This document shows positions 42,301 to 57,300 of a stretch of DNA of 64,000 nucleotides, in pieces. Positions within the stretch are counted from its first letter, which is position 1. Each line of letters opens with the position of its first letter. Origin of the DNA: Mytilus californianus (lineage: Eukaryota > Mollusca > Bivalvia > Mytilida > Mytilidae); NCBI RefSeq assembly GCF_021869535.1, contig NW_026262701.1:6277501-6341500 (forward strand). Reading direction: 5' to 3'. The position numbers and the translations under genes are program-made. Under the pieces are notes generated by a model. It was not told the origin of the DNA. It ran no database searches and saw only the letters and a list, made by a program, of their open reading frames with translations.

Positions 42301-45300
42301 AAAGATTAATTCAAAGGTAATTTGTAATTTTGTATGGTATAAGTATAAAGGACGTATTACTTTCTGTATGGGTTACAAGCTGCAACTATTTTCAAACTTT
42401 GATTTAATTTCATTGGTTTTCCATCCAAAGACTTATCACACATCATTTCTTTAATCACACCAATAGCTTCCGTTGTGTTTGCCTCATCAAAAAATAATAC
42501 AGTAAACATATTTGGATACATGTCTGTATTTCTGCTTGCAATGTCTTCAGCATCTCGAACTTTTCTTATAATGTCCGATGATTTTGTACCGCCGTGAACC
42601 TACAACATAAATGAGATAAAATATTACATTTTTACTTCATTACTTTAAAACACAATTTCTTGTGCTATAGTTGGTAATATATATATATATATATATATGT
42701 TGTTTGTGCTGTATTTAGACCCCTCTAACAAGAAATTTGTTTTGCATGCACACGTATAAAAATTGCGCTTTTTATCCAACGCAATCATAGGTTTGAACGT
42801 TGTTTTCAATTTAGACTTGTTTATATTTTTTCGTTTGGGCTTGTATTATATTTGCCTTCGGGTTTATATGATCCGTTCATCCTATTTTGACTCCTCAAAA
42901 TTCAGGAGTCTATCCTAAATTGAGGTAAATTGTATGGCTTTCCAAATACCGTTTCGATTCCTAACATCACTGAAGAGACATTAAGTGTCGAAATCCGGAT
43001 ATGGTGTACAAAAACCTTTGCACCTTTTGTTTGCGGTATAACATCTTTTCCGCAAGTTTATTGTTTTCTGTTTAGTATTAAATTTATATTCAAGATCCAT
43101 TTATTACATCGGTGATCCGTTTATTTGGCAATCGCCAATGGCAGTCAGCAGGGTTTAAGAACATTTGTTGTTCGACCTGTTAGTCAAATGCGTTTTGTTA
43201 AAATATACTTTTTCACTTTTTTGGTCTTTTGGAAAATGTTGTTTGTGCTGTATTTAGACCCCTCTAACAAGAAATTTGTTTTGCATGCACACGTATAAAA
43301 ATTGCGATTTTTATCCAACGCAATCATAGGTTTGAACGTTGTTTTCAATTTAGACTTGTATATATATATATATATATATCATTTTGGTGAAGTTTGACAG
43401 AAAATGAAGAAATTGGACTTTGATAGATAAAAAAGACATCATTACCCCAAAATCCATAATTAAAAAGTTAATATTTCTTTGTAAACTTAAACATTTCAAG
43501 TGTTGAATGGTTTTATTACTTTTGACACATACTAATTTTCATATGGAAATTTGAGGCAACAGAATATAGAAATAGATTGATGTGATATAAGTGCCAATAA
43601 GACAACTCTCGATCCAAGACACAATGTGTTAAAAGCAATCAATTATAGGTCAAAGTACGGTCTCATATATATTCAAAACGGGAATCCAACAACACTTGGA
43701 CCACATAAATAAACGCCAACCAGTGATAACAGTCTCCTGACTTAGGACATTGTTTACCGATGTTTAAATCAGCGCCCGTCATGTTTTTACAATTTTTCAA
43801 AATTGAAAAGCACTTTACAGTAAAGCAAATATTACCAACTTGTGCATGTTTTTAACAATTTCATTTCTTTGTTTGAAGATGTCATTGAGACACATTTTTT
43901 TCTGTATCAAACTTGTACCGTATTGACCGTATTGTTAAAGAACATGTTACGATAACTAAATATACATAACTAGTTGGTCACTATGAACACATAAAGTCTT
44001 TTAACTAACAAATTCAAAAATTGAAAGGGATTATTAAATCGAACCTGCCGACTGAAAAAAGAAAATTCATGAACCAACAGTATTCCTGCTTAATTTTGAT
44101 GTACAAACCAAGTCGATACAACTGAGTCATCACATGTCTAATCAGAACAAGACAGTGTTTACAACGTAGGATCTTCGATACTTCATGGCAAAAACTTTTA
44201 TTTAATACAATCGATTTAGTCGTAATTTAGAAAAAGTAAACACATTTTTATCATTATCGGTGAGTCTATATTCCCCCAAAAAATTGAAGCAACATTTATG
44301 CGATCTCTTTCATTTCAAATACAAGAAATGTTTTAAATCGGTGAACAGGTTGTCTCCTACTTAATCGTGTTTACCTCGTTATAAAGAACCTGCCGTATTG
44401 ATGCACTATGACTGATTTGCTATTTATTAGGGTATTACTCTTACCTTCATAAGGATCATATTTTCTACATCAACACCGGGAGGTTGTTGCAAGGAGCACA
44501 TAAATTTTACAAGTCGAGTTTTTCCACATCCGGTTTCTCCCATGATTATTACTGGTATGCCGCATCTATATTTTCAAAAAGCAAACAAACATCATACAGT
44601 AGAGGATATGTTTTCCCATTGATACATCGGTCCTCGGAGATTCATAGCTTTTTGAGATTTTAGAATTGTTTTTAAATTATGTATAATAAGCTAAATTAAG
44701 AAAGATATTGAGCAGACATGTTTTGATAACAACACCAAAATATAAAATTTTAACAGCTTAAAACTTACTACATTTACAAGTGCCTCATTCCGTTAGCTCC
44801 TGGTGATTAATCGATAAAAACTAATCACGGTGCTAAATGAAGGCGACATAGTTTATCTATGTTCAAATTTCATTAATAGGAAAAGAAAAAAAACACACAA
44901 AAATTTAAGGAATCGTATACATTCGAAAGGAAGGGACCGGGAGCATCCACAAGGTAAGCGTTTCCTGCTTTACTTTCTAATCAAAAATAATAAAATCGAA
45001 AAGCATTCATAAATAATTTCCATGTGAAGGTCTACGCGAAAACAACACACTTAAATTCCTGCTAATTTTCTCGGACCCCATGGTTAACGTCGGTTCCGCT
45101 AAGAGGAATGTATTATTATGCAGCCAAGTTTGGTTGGAAATAAAACGTTAAGTCTGAAGCCTCGTTTGTGGATATTGCACCAATCTCTGCACGTAGAAGA
45201 TCTATTGCAGAATCCCCTTTTCGTCCTATCGACCTAACTGGCAGAACCTATATACAATATATGTAAATTGTCGGAAAATATAAAATTTATTTGAATGAGC

Positions 45301-48300
45301 TTTAGCAACAGGACGAAAAGCGAGGCTCGCCGAGCTTTTCTCCTGTTTCGTAGCGAGTACAAAAAAATTATATTTTCCGACAATTTACATATATTGTTTA
45401 TATCTTGAAATTTACACCCAACACTTGAAACTCTTAGTTGTTTTAAAATCTAAATTGTTCAAAGAAATCGACATAGTTTGAACGCGGACCGCAAAAAGGG
45501 CCCCAAATTGAACTGTTACCTAAAAAGAAATATCCACATTACCGCATGCTCCACATGGAAGCGCGGTAACAGGAGACTTTTTTTTTACAGGTAGAGACAA
45601 ATATATTCCTTAATTTTAGTTTCCAGAACTTTATTATACCAAATTTGAATCAAACAATATCCGTAGTTTCATGTCAGTACTCAAATAGTAGGCCCTTGGA
45701 TGGTGTGACCCGCGAGGACTAAAATTGGACCAGCAGAGCCACTGGTAATAATAACGCAAACGGAACCAATTTTTATGCATCAGATGCGACTTCCAGCAAT
45801 AACTTTCTCATCAGTGATGATCAAGGCCAAAACAAATATGAATATCCAAATATAATAGTGTTTCATAGGTGTACAACACAACAAACTTACCTAAACCTCA
45901 TGTATATTGCAAGGATCTTTTTCACGTTGTCCGTAGTCAACTCGTATGTTTCATCTGGGTCATACACTGTCTCTAGTCCCATAACTTGACAAAGTTTTGC
46001 AATTTTTTGTGGCCTGATAAAAGTTCAATTATTTATTTTACTTGTAAACTAATGTAAGATTTAAGATTAAGTGCATTGCGAATCAAGAAAAAAATATACA
46101 AAATGTAAGTCTTATCTGAATCAAGTGACGTTGTGTCAGATTTTTCCCGTTAGCATTATTAACTATACAATAAAACAAATCCTAATTTACCTTACAACAC
46201 AACAAATATTGTCATTTTAAGACAATAAAACTAGATAAACCACAAAAGAAGGACGAAAGATACCAGAGGGACAGTCAAACTCATAGATCGAAAACAAACT
46301 GACAACGGCATGGCCAAAAATAAAAAGACAAACAGACAAATAATAGTACAGATGACACAACATAGAAAACCAAAGACTAAGCAACACGAACCCCACCAAA
46401 AGCTGGGGGTGATCTCACATTCGTGAAAAGGGAGGGTATTGTAGTTACAACATAAGGAACATATCCGATATCATCTGTGAAACGGTTATTCCATAACGGT
46501 CAACCAACTCGTGATGGTGTCCGTAAAATTTACGAAGGGATAACTTCAACTTCACCATTTGGAGACGAATTCAACTTTGCCACATCATACTCTGAACAAC
46601 TTCTTATGTCATGTACATTTCTGAATTCATCAGATTGGCTAGAATATTTTCAAATGAGCCTGACGATAATGAAATTGACTTGCATTACCATAAAATTTTA
46701 TTTTACAGGGTTTAAAGAAACCACAGACGTTTAAGTAATTTGTAACTTTTTTATAGTCGATATCAGTATCTTTCATTGATTAGAAGTTTCTGTGATATCT
46801 ACAACGTACTGATATAAATATATACAATTTTTTTTACTTTTATATTACCTTTGTAAAATATCAAAGTTCTCAGCTAAATTGACATCATTTTTTTCAAGTG
46901 CATCAAACAAATCTGGAGTCATGATCTGTTGCTCTAAGACTTTCCTGGTTTGATGATCTACCAAGTTTCCAGATCGTCGTTCGATGTTAAATCCTAAAAA
47001 TGTCATACTGTGATGATCCGGATTGAAAAACAGGTATGGATGAGGACTGAAACATAAAACTAATATCTAATTCAATAATCTTCTTTTAGTTCCATATCAA
47101 TAATTAAAATAGTGCATCAATGAAAGTCAGACATAACTGAAACACATTTGAAAAATTACTAAGAATTGATAATAATACTTTATCTATAGGGTCTTTTTCA
47201 AAGAATTTATTGTTTTTTAAAAGCATTTTAATAAAGGCAACAGTAGTATACCGCTGTTCGAAACTCATAAATCGATAGAGATAAAAACTAATCCGGGTTA
47301 CAAACTAAAACTGAGGGAAACGCATCAAATATAAGAGGAGAACAACGACACAACAAAAACACAACATTAAAATGTAACACACACAGAAACGAGCCATAAT
47401 ATAACAATGGCCATTTTCCTGACTTGGTACAGGACATTTTAAGAAAAAAATGGTGGGTTGAACCTGGTTTTGTGGCATGCCAAACCTCCCGCTTTTATGG
47501 CAACGTCAAACACAACACCAAAACGACAACATCAAATGACAGGACAACAATACAAATAAATGGGAGAACATATAGGACAAATTAAACAGATACTATATTG
47601 TTTGAATAATGGATAAATATATGTAGGTTTGATTACAACAGTTGAATCGTGTGGGAACTTTAAAATTTCCACTGTAAAAAAAAAGGAAAACTTATAACTA
47701 AACGTTAAAAAAAACTCAATGTCAGTACGGAAGCCTAATTATAATTAGAATGTAAATGTTAAGATCATAACACAAATAAAGCATCGGACAAATACTCTTA
47801 CTTGTAACCATAATCAAAACGATAAAATACCAATAAAACTGTAATCCTTCAATACACCAACACAAAAAAACATAAAACAGCGTAAGGGATGGACGCATAT
47901 ATCAAGATCTTGTACATACAAGGTAAGTTTTGCTTAAAAAAAATCAGTTAATTCTGCTTTGAACTGTTAGTCCCAAAGGGTATCATCAGCTCGTACGAAA
48001 AATAAAACGATATCATTTGATTGAAATTTGGTGTTATTAAAGTTTTTAAATAATTTTCCGTTAAACAATACTCCCTATTGCACAGCTCTGAATTTATGTC
48101 CGGATTTATCTATATTTTAGCTGTTATCACTTCTTCAACATAGTTAGTATATTTTGGATTCTGCTTGTATTTTGACCCCGAGCATCGAAGAAGAGACATT
48201 TATTGTCGAAAAGCGCATATCGTGCAGTACAATTGGTACCGTTCGTGTTATTAACGGCAAATATGAAACATTACTTCCGAAAATATCAATGTTATAGAAA

Positions 48301-51300
48301 AACCAAATTCTACCCGGTGCATCTAATTGTTCGCCCTTGTTTAATAATTTATGTTGCTATATGTTAATTTTATTCTTTTTGTATTAAGGGATTGTTTGAT
48401 TTCTTTGGTGTGGCCTTCGTCATATGTGTTTGAATTTGCCACATCATTACATTTTCTTTTTTTTTTGTTATAAAATTATAAATCAAAATAACCTTGTCTC
48501 CCATGTGCGTCTCATTTGATACTGTTGTATGATGTCAATACCATTTTCATTCTTTTTATGTCGCTGCATCATCTGCATTGGAGTCTCTTCACTGACTACT
48601 AGAGATCTGGTTGCAAAATCCTGTGAAATAATTTAAATATCTAAGACAATGTCAGGCATTCTTTCTTAAGCGGACAGCTTTCACCAAATGGTGAAGTTGA
48701 AATCTTCCCTTCGTAAATTTTACGGACGCCATCACGAGTTTGTTGACCGTTATGGAATAACCGATTCACAGATATGTTCCTCATGTCGTAACTACAAAAT
48801 CCATTTCCCTTTTCACCACGAATGTGTCCAACCGAATTAGACTATTTACCGGGTTTGTAAAAACATGAGCAACACGACGGATGTCACATGTGGAGCAGGA
48901 TCTGCTTACCCTTCCGGAGCACCTGATATCACCCCCAGCTTTTGGTGGAGTTCGTGTTGCTTAATCTTTAGTTTTCTATGTTGTGTCTTGTGTACTATTA
49001 TTTGTCTGTTTGTCTTTATATTTTTTAGCCATGGCGTTGTCAGTTTATTTTCGATCTATGAGTTTGACTATCCCTCTTATATCTTTAGCCCCTCTTTCTA
49101 GTAAAGATATTGTATTTTTCAGTACAATAAACAATAACAATTATTTGCATCGTAAAATTAATTCCTGATTAACCTATATGACACATAAGTATCAGTATAA
49201 CAACACTGCAAACGGGAAAGTCTGATGTCCTTAGTAATTTATCCATGTTTTTCTGGAACAACAACAAAAATCGTCAAGCTCCGTTAATATTATGATTGTG
49301 AATGTTAATGTTCATATTATTTATTATGTAATTGAACAAAAAATAGGTAACTTATCAAGCAATGTCACCAAAAAGACTAATTAAATGAAAGTTTTCGGAA
49401 CAATGATGGCAAAGGTAAATCTAATAACTTCCTATCGTTAGTTTTACATCATCATTTGATATACAATTATCAAATATCAGTGTCAATGATGACGACAGAT
49501 ACATTCCTTTTTTTTTGTAACAGTTGCAGAATTCCTTCCTCCTAAGTTTTTCTTTTTAAATCTTGTATTTACTTGTTAGGTAACAACTATATGTCAAACA
49601 AATACAACGTATGGAACATGTGATTGACTGTGCTTTTTGTATCTTTGCGCCTAATCGAAATTGACAACCACTTAGGTTCTACCAAAACTAGTTTAGTGTG
49701 CGGCCCACTTTCGCTGAACTAAAAAAAAAGGTTGTGTTAAGGGGCCATCTGATGCCCGTCTCTGGGTGCGAGATTTTATAACTGTGTTGAAGACCTTTAG
49801 GTGGTATTGTGTTGTTGTTTGTTTTTTTGGTCGGGTCGTTTCTCTTTGACACATTCCCAGTTTCCAGTTTCAATTTTTTTAAGAATATCCAGATATACAT
49901 GTATGTCATCACTATCTAATTTGAGGAAATAATTAACATCGTGATAACATACCCTAGACATTTGCAAAAGACAGGTAAGAACAAAATCAGAAAACCCTGG
50001 TAAATCTTCCTGTGCTGCTTTACCACAAAAAGCTGAAGCCTCAAAATCTTCCAACTGTCTGTTGAGAAAGCTCACAAAATGGTAAATTTCTGACCATGAC
50101 GGATCTTTAATACCACAATGACTGAAGAAACAGTTTCATAATTATATTCATATTATGGATAAATAAACTATAAATCATCATGAATAATATTATCTGAATA
50201 CTCAAATGCAGAATTATCAGTGGTTATGATAAACCTGTGGTTTTTGGTAAACAATTATTTGTCTTTATACCAATCACTGAAGAGTAATTAGGGTACTTTG
50301 TATATTGTTAATTCCTTAATTGATTATACGTAGACTTTGATCAAATTCAAAACATACACGAGTAAAATAAATCTATACGCAAAAACATGACAGTAAGTAC
50401 TATGCTTAATGTTTTATTGAAAGTTGTACATTGTTATTTGATGTTTAATATGAATATATACACACTAATGGCTTGTTTAACTGAAGTAATTGTCCAATTA
50501 ATTCTGCGAGTTTTCGATAAAATCAGACAGGAGCTTTACATTACTTCAAAAACAAATCAACTACCTTAGTAATATTTCTAAACAGTTCGTATTGTCATCT
50601 GCATGGTTTAAAGCTGTTTTTACAGGGGCACTGGATAAGGTAGAGTTTTCTGGTTCGATATTTGTCTCTAATCTTCTTTGATATCTAGATGAACGTAGAC
50701 CAAAGCGTGTCAATGAGGCTTCATTGATAGGCTTTGAACTGGTCATCAATTTCCTGAGATATCTATAGGGTCTCTGAATTGTTTCACTACTAAATATTTC
50801 TGAATCAAACAGTATATCATGTTCAGTAAAATCATCTTCCTTGTTTTGAGGGTTTGATATCATATCCAAACATTCTCTCGGTGACCTACATGTCACAGAT
50901 GGCAAAATATCTAAGCAGCTATGGATATATTTCAGTTGTCCTCCCTGAAAGAAGTACTGAAAATCATGGTATAGACTTCATGGAATTGATTTTACTACAA
51001 TCCCGTCTTCTTTACTAAATGATCAATTGTGAATGATTACAAAATTTATAAATTCCATGAGCAACACAATTGGCTCCCGTTGTTCTCAGGTTTTTGTTGC
51101 TGAGTCTTAATTTTCGTTAAAGTGTTTTCGAAATTTGTGATTACCGTTTTGTCTCTTTCGTATTTTTGCAATGGTGTTGGCATTTTTGCTTCGACTTATG
51201 CATTTAAAACGCCCCTTTAGAATTTTACGTCTCATAGTTTCCTCATAGATATATGCAGGTTAGTAAATGTATTGTGTTTGAAATCAAAGATTTACTACCC

Positions 51301-54300
51301 AAATGTATAGAATTAAAAGTTTCTGAAAATTCCATTCAAGGTGCGAGTTCGGTTTAAAGAGCTTAGCAATTTCACACAATTTGTTAACCAATGATTAAAG
51401 GATTAATGAAGGAACACAGGCACATGCTTATAATTAGTGTTCATCTGCTTTATATATCAAAGAGGTTTGATATAAGTTTACTTTTTTTTTAAATTCAGCT
51501 ATACATCAATACACAATTATCCAATGGGAATTTTTATCTGATTTACATAAATTGTCAATGGAAAGTTCTACCAAATCGTGCAATAAACAACCTTTCTTTG
51601 TCCAGAATGGTCCATATCTAGGAGTGGCATAGATTCAATTATATAATAGTCCATGTCAGATCTTCTCCAAAGATATCCGGAACTGTGACGATGACATCCC
51701 AATACCAATAACTGGAAAAGGAAAGTGTCAACGCCTTCTTGCACCTAAATAATAACCATATAAAATTAAAAGAGAATGGAAGTATATGAATGCTCTATGT
51801 GTATACTTGTTGTGGCATATCCTAGTTTCAAACGCAGATTTTTCTCTTTGGAAAATTCCTGGGTATAAAACAAATATCTTAGTTATATCTATTGGTCCTT
51901 AATGCTCTGCATCTTCGTTACTTGGCCTTTTTTGATTTTTGTGATTCGAGAGTTACTGATGAGTCTTTTTTATAGACGAAACACGCATTGGCGTACACAT
52001 TTTAATCCTTATGTCAATTGATGAGAACATGTCTTAATGAAAGAGAACGAATATATTTTAGTAGCAAAACAAAATCAATAATTCATAGAATAGAAAATGT
52101 TTTTGCAAGGAAAAACAATCCTAAGACCAACCTTAGTCCACACATAGCACAGACAAATAAATGAAGAATGTAGAACACACATTTTTACTTGCGTTCTTTT
52201 TTCAAATATATGCAGTTGTCTAATTGGCAATCATACCACATTTTCATTTTTGTATGTAACCAAAAAGTTATTCTCAGTTAACACTAAATAAGGAATAAAG
52301 TAAATATATTTAATAACCTCATGAGAAATATCTATATGAAATATTCTCTGACTTTGCTTCTTTTCAGTTAAAATTTCCTTTTTGAAAATCTCCATGATTT
52401 CATCACTGTTCAAGATCTTGTGATGTACAGGAATGCTTGTGCTTTTAATCTCACCACCGACCATCTGTGACAAACCTTCAATCATTCGATTTTTAAATAG
52501 CGTTTTACCTATTCCTGCTCTCCATGATTTCACAACGCGGACACTGCATCTGTATAATTAGAAGATAATATATCCAAATTAATTATGTTATTTAGTAATA
52601 TGTTATATAATGAATTTTTTAAAGGGTAACAGAAAAACGCAAATCTATCAAATCATTGATGAACATATATTGTACTAATGAGCATTATTTGATTAAATTA
52701 ATAAAAGAATTGAAATTATATCACCCTCTTAAACTAACATTTGCAAAAGCGGTAACCTTTAGTTGAGCTTATTTCAGTTGGAAAAGCAAACTACACAGCA
52801 TCATTAAACACTTTTGAAACTATAGATACCTAATAATCTTGTTGATTATGGTAGATCTTTATAAATTTAAGCTTGTTGTTAAGATTTAGACGATGGACTT
52901 TATTTGCAGATATTTTGTGCCTAAATAGGGAAATTATTCTTACATTCCAGAACATTTTTATCTGTCCTTCCATGATATATTAATTAAGATTTTTTAAGTG
53001 TTTTTTTTTTTGTTTAACTTGAAAATTTGTCCTGAAAAAAAGCATAGAAGTACAATAAATATAAAAAGAAGATGTGGTTGTATTGTCAATAAGACAACTC
53101 TGCACAAGAGACCAAATGACACAGTTATATAAAAAATATATGTCTCCGTACGGTCATCAATGAGCAAAGCCCATACCGCTTGTCAGCTATAAAAGGCCTC
53201 GAAATGTCAAATGTAAAAAATAACAGTACAACATAAGAACGAACTATAAAAATCAGTTGAAAAAGGTTTAACTAATCAGATGGATTCAAATAGAACTACA
53301 TCTAAGAAAACACAGAGTTGACGTGGCCTGGTACTTGTATAACCCAACAAAAAAACACTAATCACAGATCTGAGAGTACTCGCAGGTAATGACAGCTAGT
53401 TCAAAGCCAATAACAACCTAAAAAAAACATGCATCTAAGACAAAAGTATCAAACAGTACACATTTAACATCTAATGTTTTTAGTGTAAAGACGTCATAAA
53501 CAGTCAGAGAAAAACATGACCTTGTACAATGCCAAGAGACAGGTATCGACAGATTGCAGATCCATGAAAGTGAACATGTATATAACAATTATATTTAGTT
53601 TGCTTTTAATTGATAACAAAATCAATACTGAAGTATGCCCAATAGCTATTAGATACATGTCTTTAAAATATAACTGTCATATAAGGGTCGTAATGATTAG
53701 CCTTACAATGGCTACCCTTGTCACGATTAAAAGAATAAAGTGGCGTAACAGGGAGATAGTATTGTCGAAGTAATTTTTGTATTGCATTCAATGACTTGAG
53801 TCTCGGTTTTTAGAATGAAAGATACAGGCTTGTACTGTATGACGCAAAAATAATCCATATACCGCATTTCGTTGTGCTAAATTTTTTACATGATCCCTAT
53901 GTCATTTATATTAATTTTTTCAGATCGATCTAATTCGTCTTTTAGCTAGATGCAACAGATGTTTTCCAATGTTCAAATCTTGAACTTGAAAGGAGTAGGA
54001 ACAGGTGCTAATGTGCGTTCATCGCTCGACATCGTATTCAACCTTTTTTCAAAATGTCACAATAGTGAATGGGACAAAGTATGTACTAAAAGTAAATCTA
54101 AAGATATCAGACTAGATCTCTAAAACCTGCCGTAAGATTTTGAACGACTGTGCACCAAGTTCATTGCAGAAAAACATTGTCTGATTATGTTGGTTCAGGA
54201 AAATTCCAATGTACTTTAAAAAACAACTCTCATATTGAAATAGTCTATCAAATAGGTGAAAATTTCATATCTATTCAACCAACACAAAATACCTTGTATT

Positions 54301-57300
54301 CAACACCAAATAATAAATTACATGCATGTTCAACGAGATTACTTTAGTTTGATTGGCTAACAACAATTGGTGTCATTCAAAAATAAACCTTCCAAACATT
54401 TTTATTTCTACAAAATGTGCTTCGAACAATACTTTTACACCCCAATAATATTACAAAATGATAATACGACACAACATGTAGCATCATACCTATCGAAATC
54501 AACAGCACATGCAGGTGTTCTTTTACTTTCTGACTCTACTTGAAACTTGGTAAAAAGGTATGTTCTTATAAAACAAACATCTGTATACAATGCCAGCCTA
54601 TGATATTTATCTAAAGCAGCAACTATCCTGGATTTGTATTCGTTTTCACTACTACATATAACTACTAGTCTGTATTTAATATCTAACAAAGAAACGTTCA
54701 CAGTAAATTATAGCGTAGAGAGAAAATAATATAACGTTATACATGTTATCTTTTAATTCAATTTTATTTCACTCAAAGTTGTATCCGTAAATCATCAAAT
54801 TGAATGTATTGTAGATTAAGATGGCATAATTTTTTGTAAAAGTGTAAACTTATTCATTACTTATAATAGACTCTGTATCAAGTAATGCATAAACACTTAG
54901 ATTGTGCTATTTAAACTTTTCGTGTTAGTCGTTGGCTGCTGTTTCATAACGTATGTATATACCTCTTAGTGTTAGTGTCTTCATTAATACCAACAATAAT
55001 CTGTCGTGATTCTCTTACATATAAGACACGTGACTTAATCAACAGTCATATAATTTACCATTTTAATTAGATATTAAAATTCCTGACGTAGAAAGAGTCA
55101 AACATTAGCCGGTATTATTTTTTATCCCTCAATCAAATTATAAAAATATGTTGAATATTATTTTCGTTTGAAACTGTTTTAAAAATGCATATGTACGGTA
55201 CTGATTTAAAATTGGGATACATAAAACAAAGCATTCGCTCACAAAACACATAAAATCTTATGACCTGATTATTTAGTTTTGTCCTTTCTCATTTCCTTGT
55301 TGGTGTACGTTCGTTTCTGGCAAACTGTACACCTTTATTGCGGTGACAGATCTACGATGTCGCGGTTATCAAACTATGCTTCGATATCATTTGATATAAT
55401 ACTTCTATGAAAAAGCAACATAATTATCAAACTACTTTGAAATAAGACGATGAAGAAAATATCAAAATTATAAATTTTACATAGTTTGACATAAACATTT
55501 ATAGAAATCTCGACTTATGCTCACACTTTATTCCATTTATCGTAAACTCTGTAAAGCGTATTTAAAAATGCATTGATATATATGCATGTTATTATGGTTT
55601 ATCAAAGATTAACTCTTTGCAGCGTGGTAAAGTAAAGCATACTTTGAACTAATTGTAAGTAAATTATCACATTTATCATGTGCAAAAAAAATTGCATGTT
55701 CGCCGATGTCGTTCTTAAATATAATGTTTACCTTTGCTATCAGCCACAGTCATGTGCTTCTGTAAAGAGTTCTCTGCCTTATCACTCACGTCATAGTCTA
55801 ACAAATCAGCATTGATCAGACAGAAAATTTTACCTCCCTCTGAATGAAACACCCTTTTCCAAAATATATGAACCTACAAAAATCCTCAAGAATTCAGAAA
55901 AAGCCTCATTAAATTGTTTTGCTATGTGTTTTTATTTATATTACTTTCAAGTTAACCAGTTAATCTCAATTATTTCATTGAGCATTACCATTACAATAAT
56001 TCTGATGGGCTCTTAGATTTGTCATTAATTTAAAAGCAATTCAACATTCCCCATAACATAAGACAGTACGGCATGCGCACGATATTAAAACAAACTGTAT
56101 AACTCAGCAGGAATTTACTAGATTCATCAGATTAGAGGAACCCGTTATAAATTATGCTCCAGCAGCTACTGAGGTATAAAAACTATATATATGTCTTGCA
56201 TAAAAAATGTATAACAAGGATTGGCAGAATTAAAGTACGAACCATATCTAGAGTAGTACTTGAAGTACAAATAAGAACTTCATCCGCCTGTGGTAATGGA
56301 CTGTGTTCATCGTTACTGTACACAGATAGTGTTGTTTTATATATTTCGCCTGTAATTAGATTTATTTGAACATATTACTACATTATAATATTGTCTGTGT
56401 TTCATCTAGTTAGTTCTCCAATCACATGAATTCCCATTTACTTTCTGATTTATTTGTTTCTCTTGATTTTTATTTTCAATTCGAAGGACGATCACTCTGA
56501 ATAAAGTATAAATCTTGAATCTGAGTTTTGTGAGAATTACTTTAATTATTTGTAATTATTACAAAATCCAATGTCTTTTCAGCCTTTAAAATTTCGATAA
56601 TGTTTATTTATTCGTCAAAACCAGAGAATCGCGAAAGGACTTAAAAACAGGAAGTAGAATGAAGATACGATAAAATTGAAATTTAACAAGCTTTTGTCAT
56701 TCTATTTCTCACATTGTAAATCTTTAATAACTTACTTTGTGGACAAATTAATAAATTAGGCTCTCCACTTGAGAAACAGTTTGCAAAAACTCTTTGAATA
56801 TTGACATTTTCTAAAAAATAAAAATAAATTATATTTCAAGTTTTAAATTGAAGACATTCTATTAAAAAAATTCACGTTATTTATGTCGAGGTCTTTTATA
56901 GTTTATTACACGATATGGATTTTTCTAACTGTTAAAGGTCTTTCGGTGTCTTGTAATAGCTTTCATCTTCGTCATATGATATCTTGTGGATAGTTGTCAC
57001 ATTGACGATGTTACAAAAGATTCGTTATATAATCATTATTATATTTCAAAAACCCGTGTCATCTCCGTTAACTCATTTTGGAGGTTTTGGTTTTTCAGTG
57101 CCTTCAGACAGATTTATATTTGAGCGTTGGTGATGAGTTTTGTTCAAACAAAAAGTACGGCTTGTCAATTGAATAAAATACTTGGAACATTTGATGAAAA
57201 AAAGTTCAAAACGGACAGACCCTTATCAAATAGCAAAATAAAAATATATGGTACAGACATTTCCTAATTTAGAAAATGGAGGAATAAACCTGGTTTAATA

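Noticed and set aside
51712-51744. Internal CAG at 51712 as the e8 acceptor
   Set aside because: Would drop [11 protein letters not shown], which matches the family and joins e7 in phase with the acceptor at 51745.
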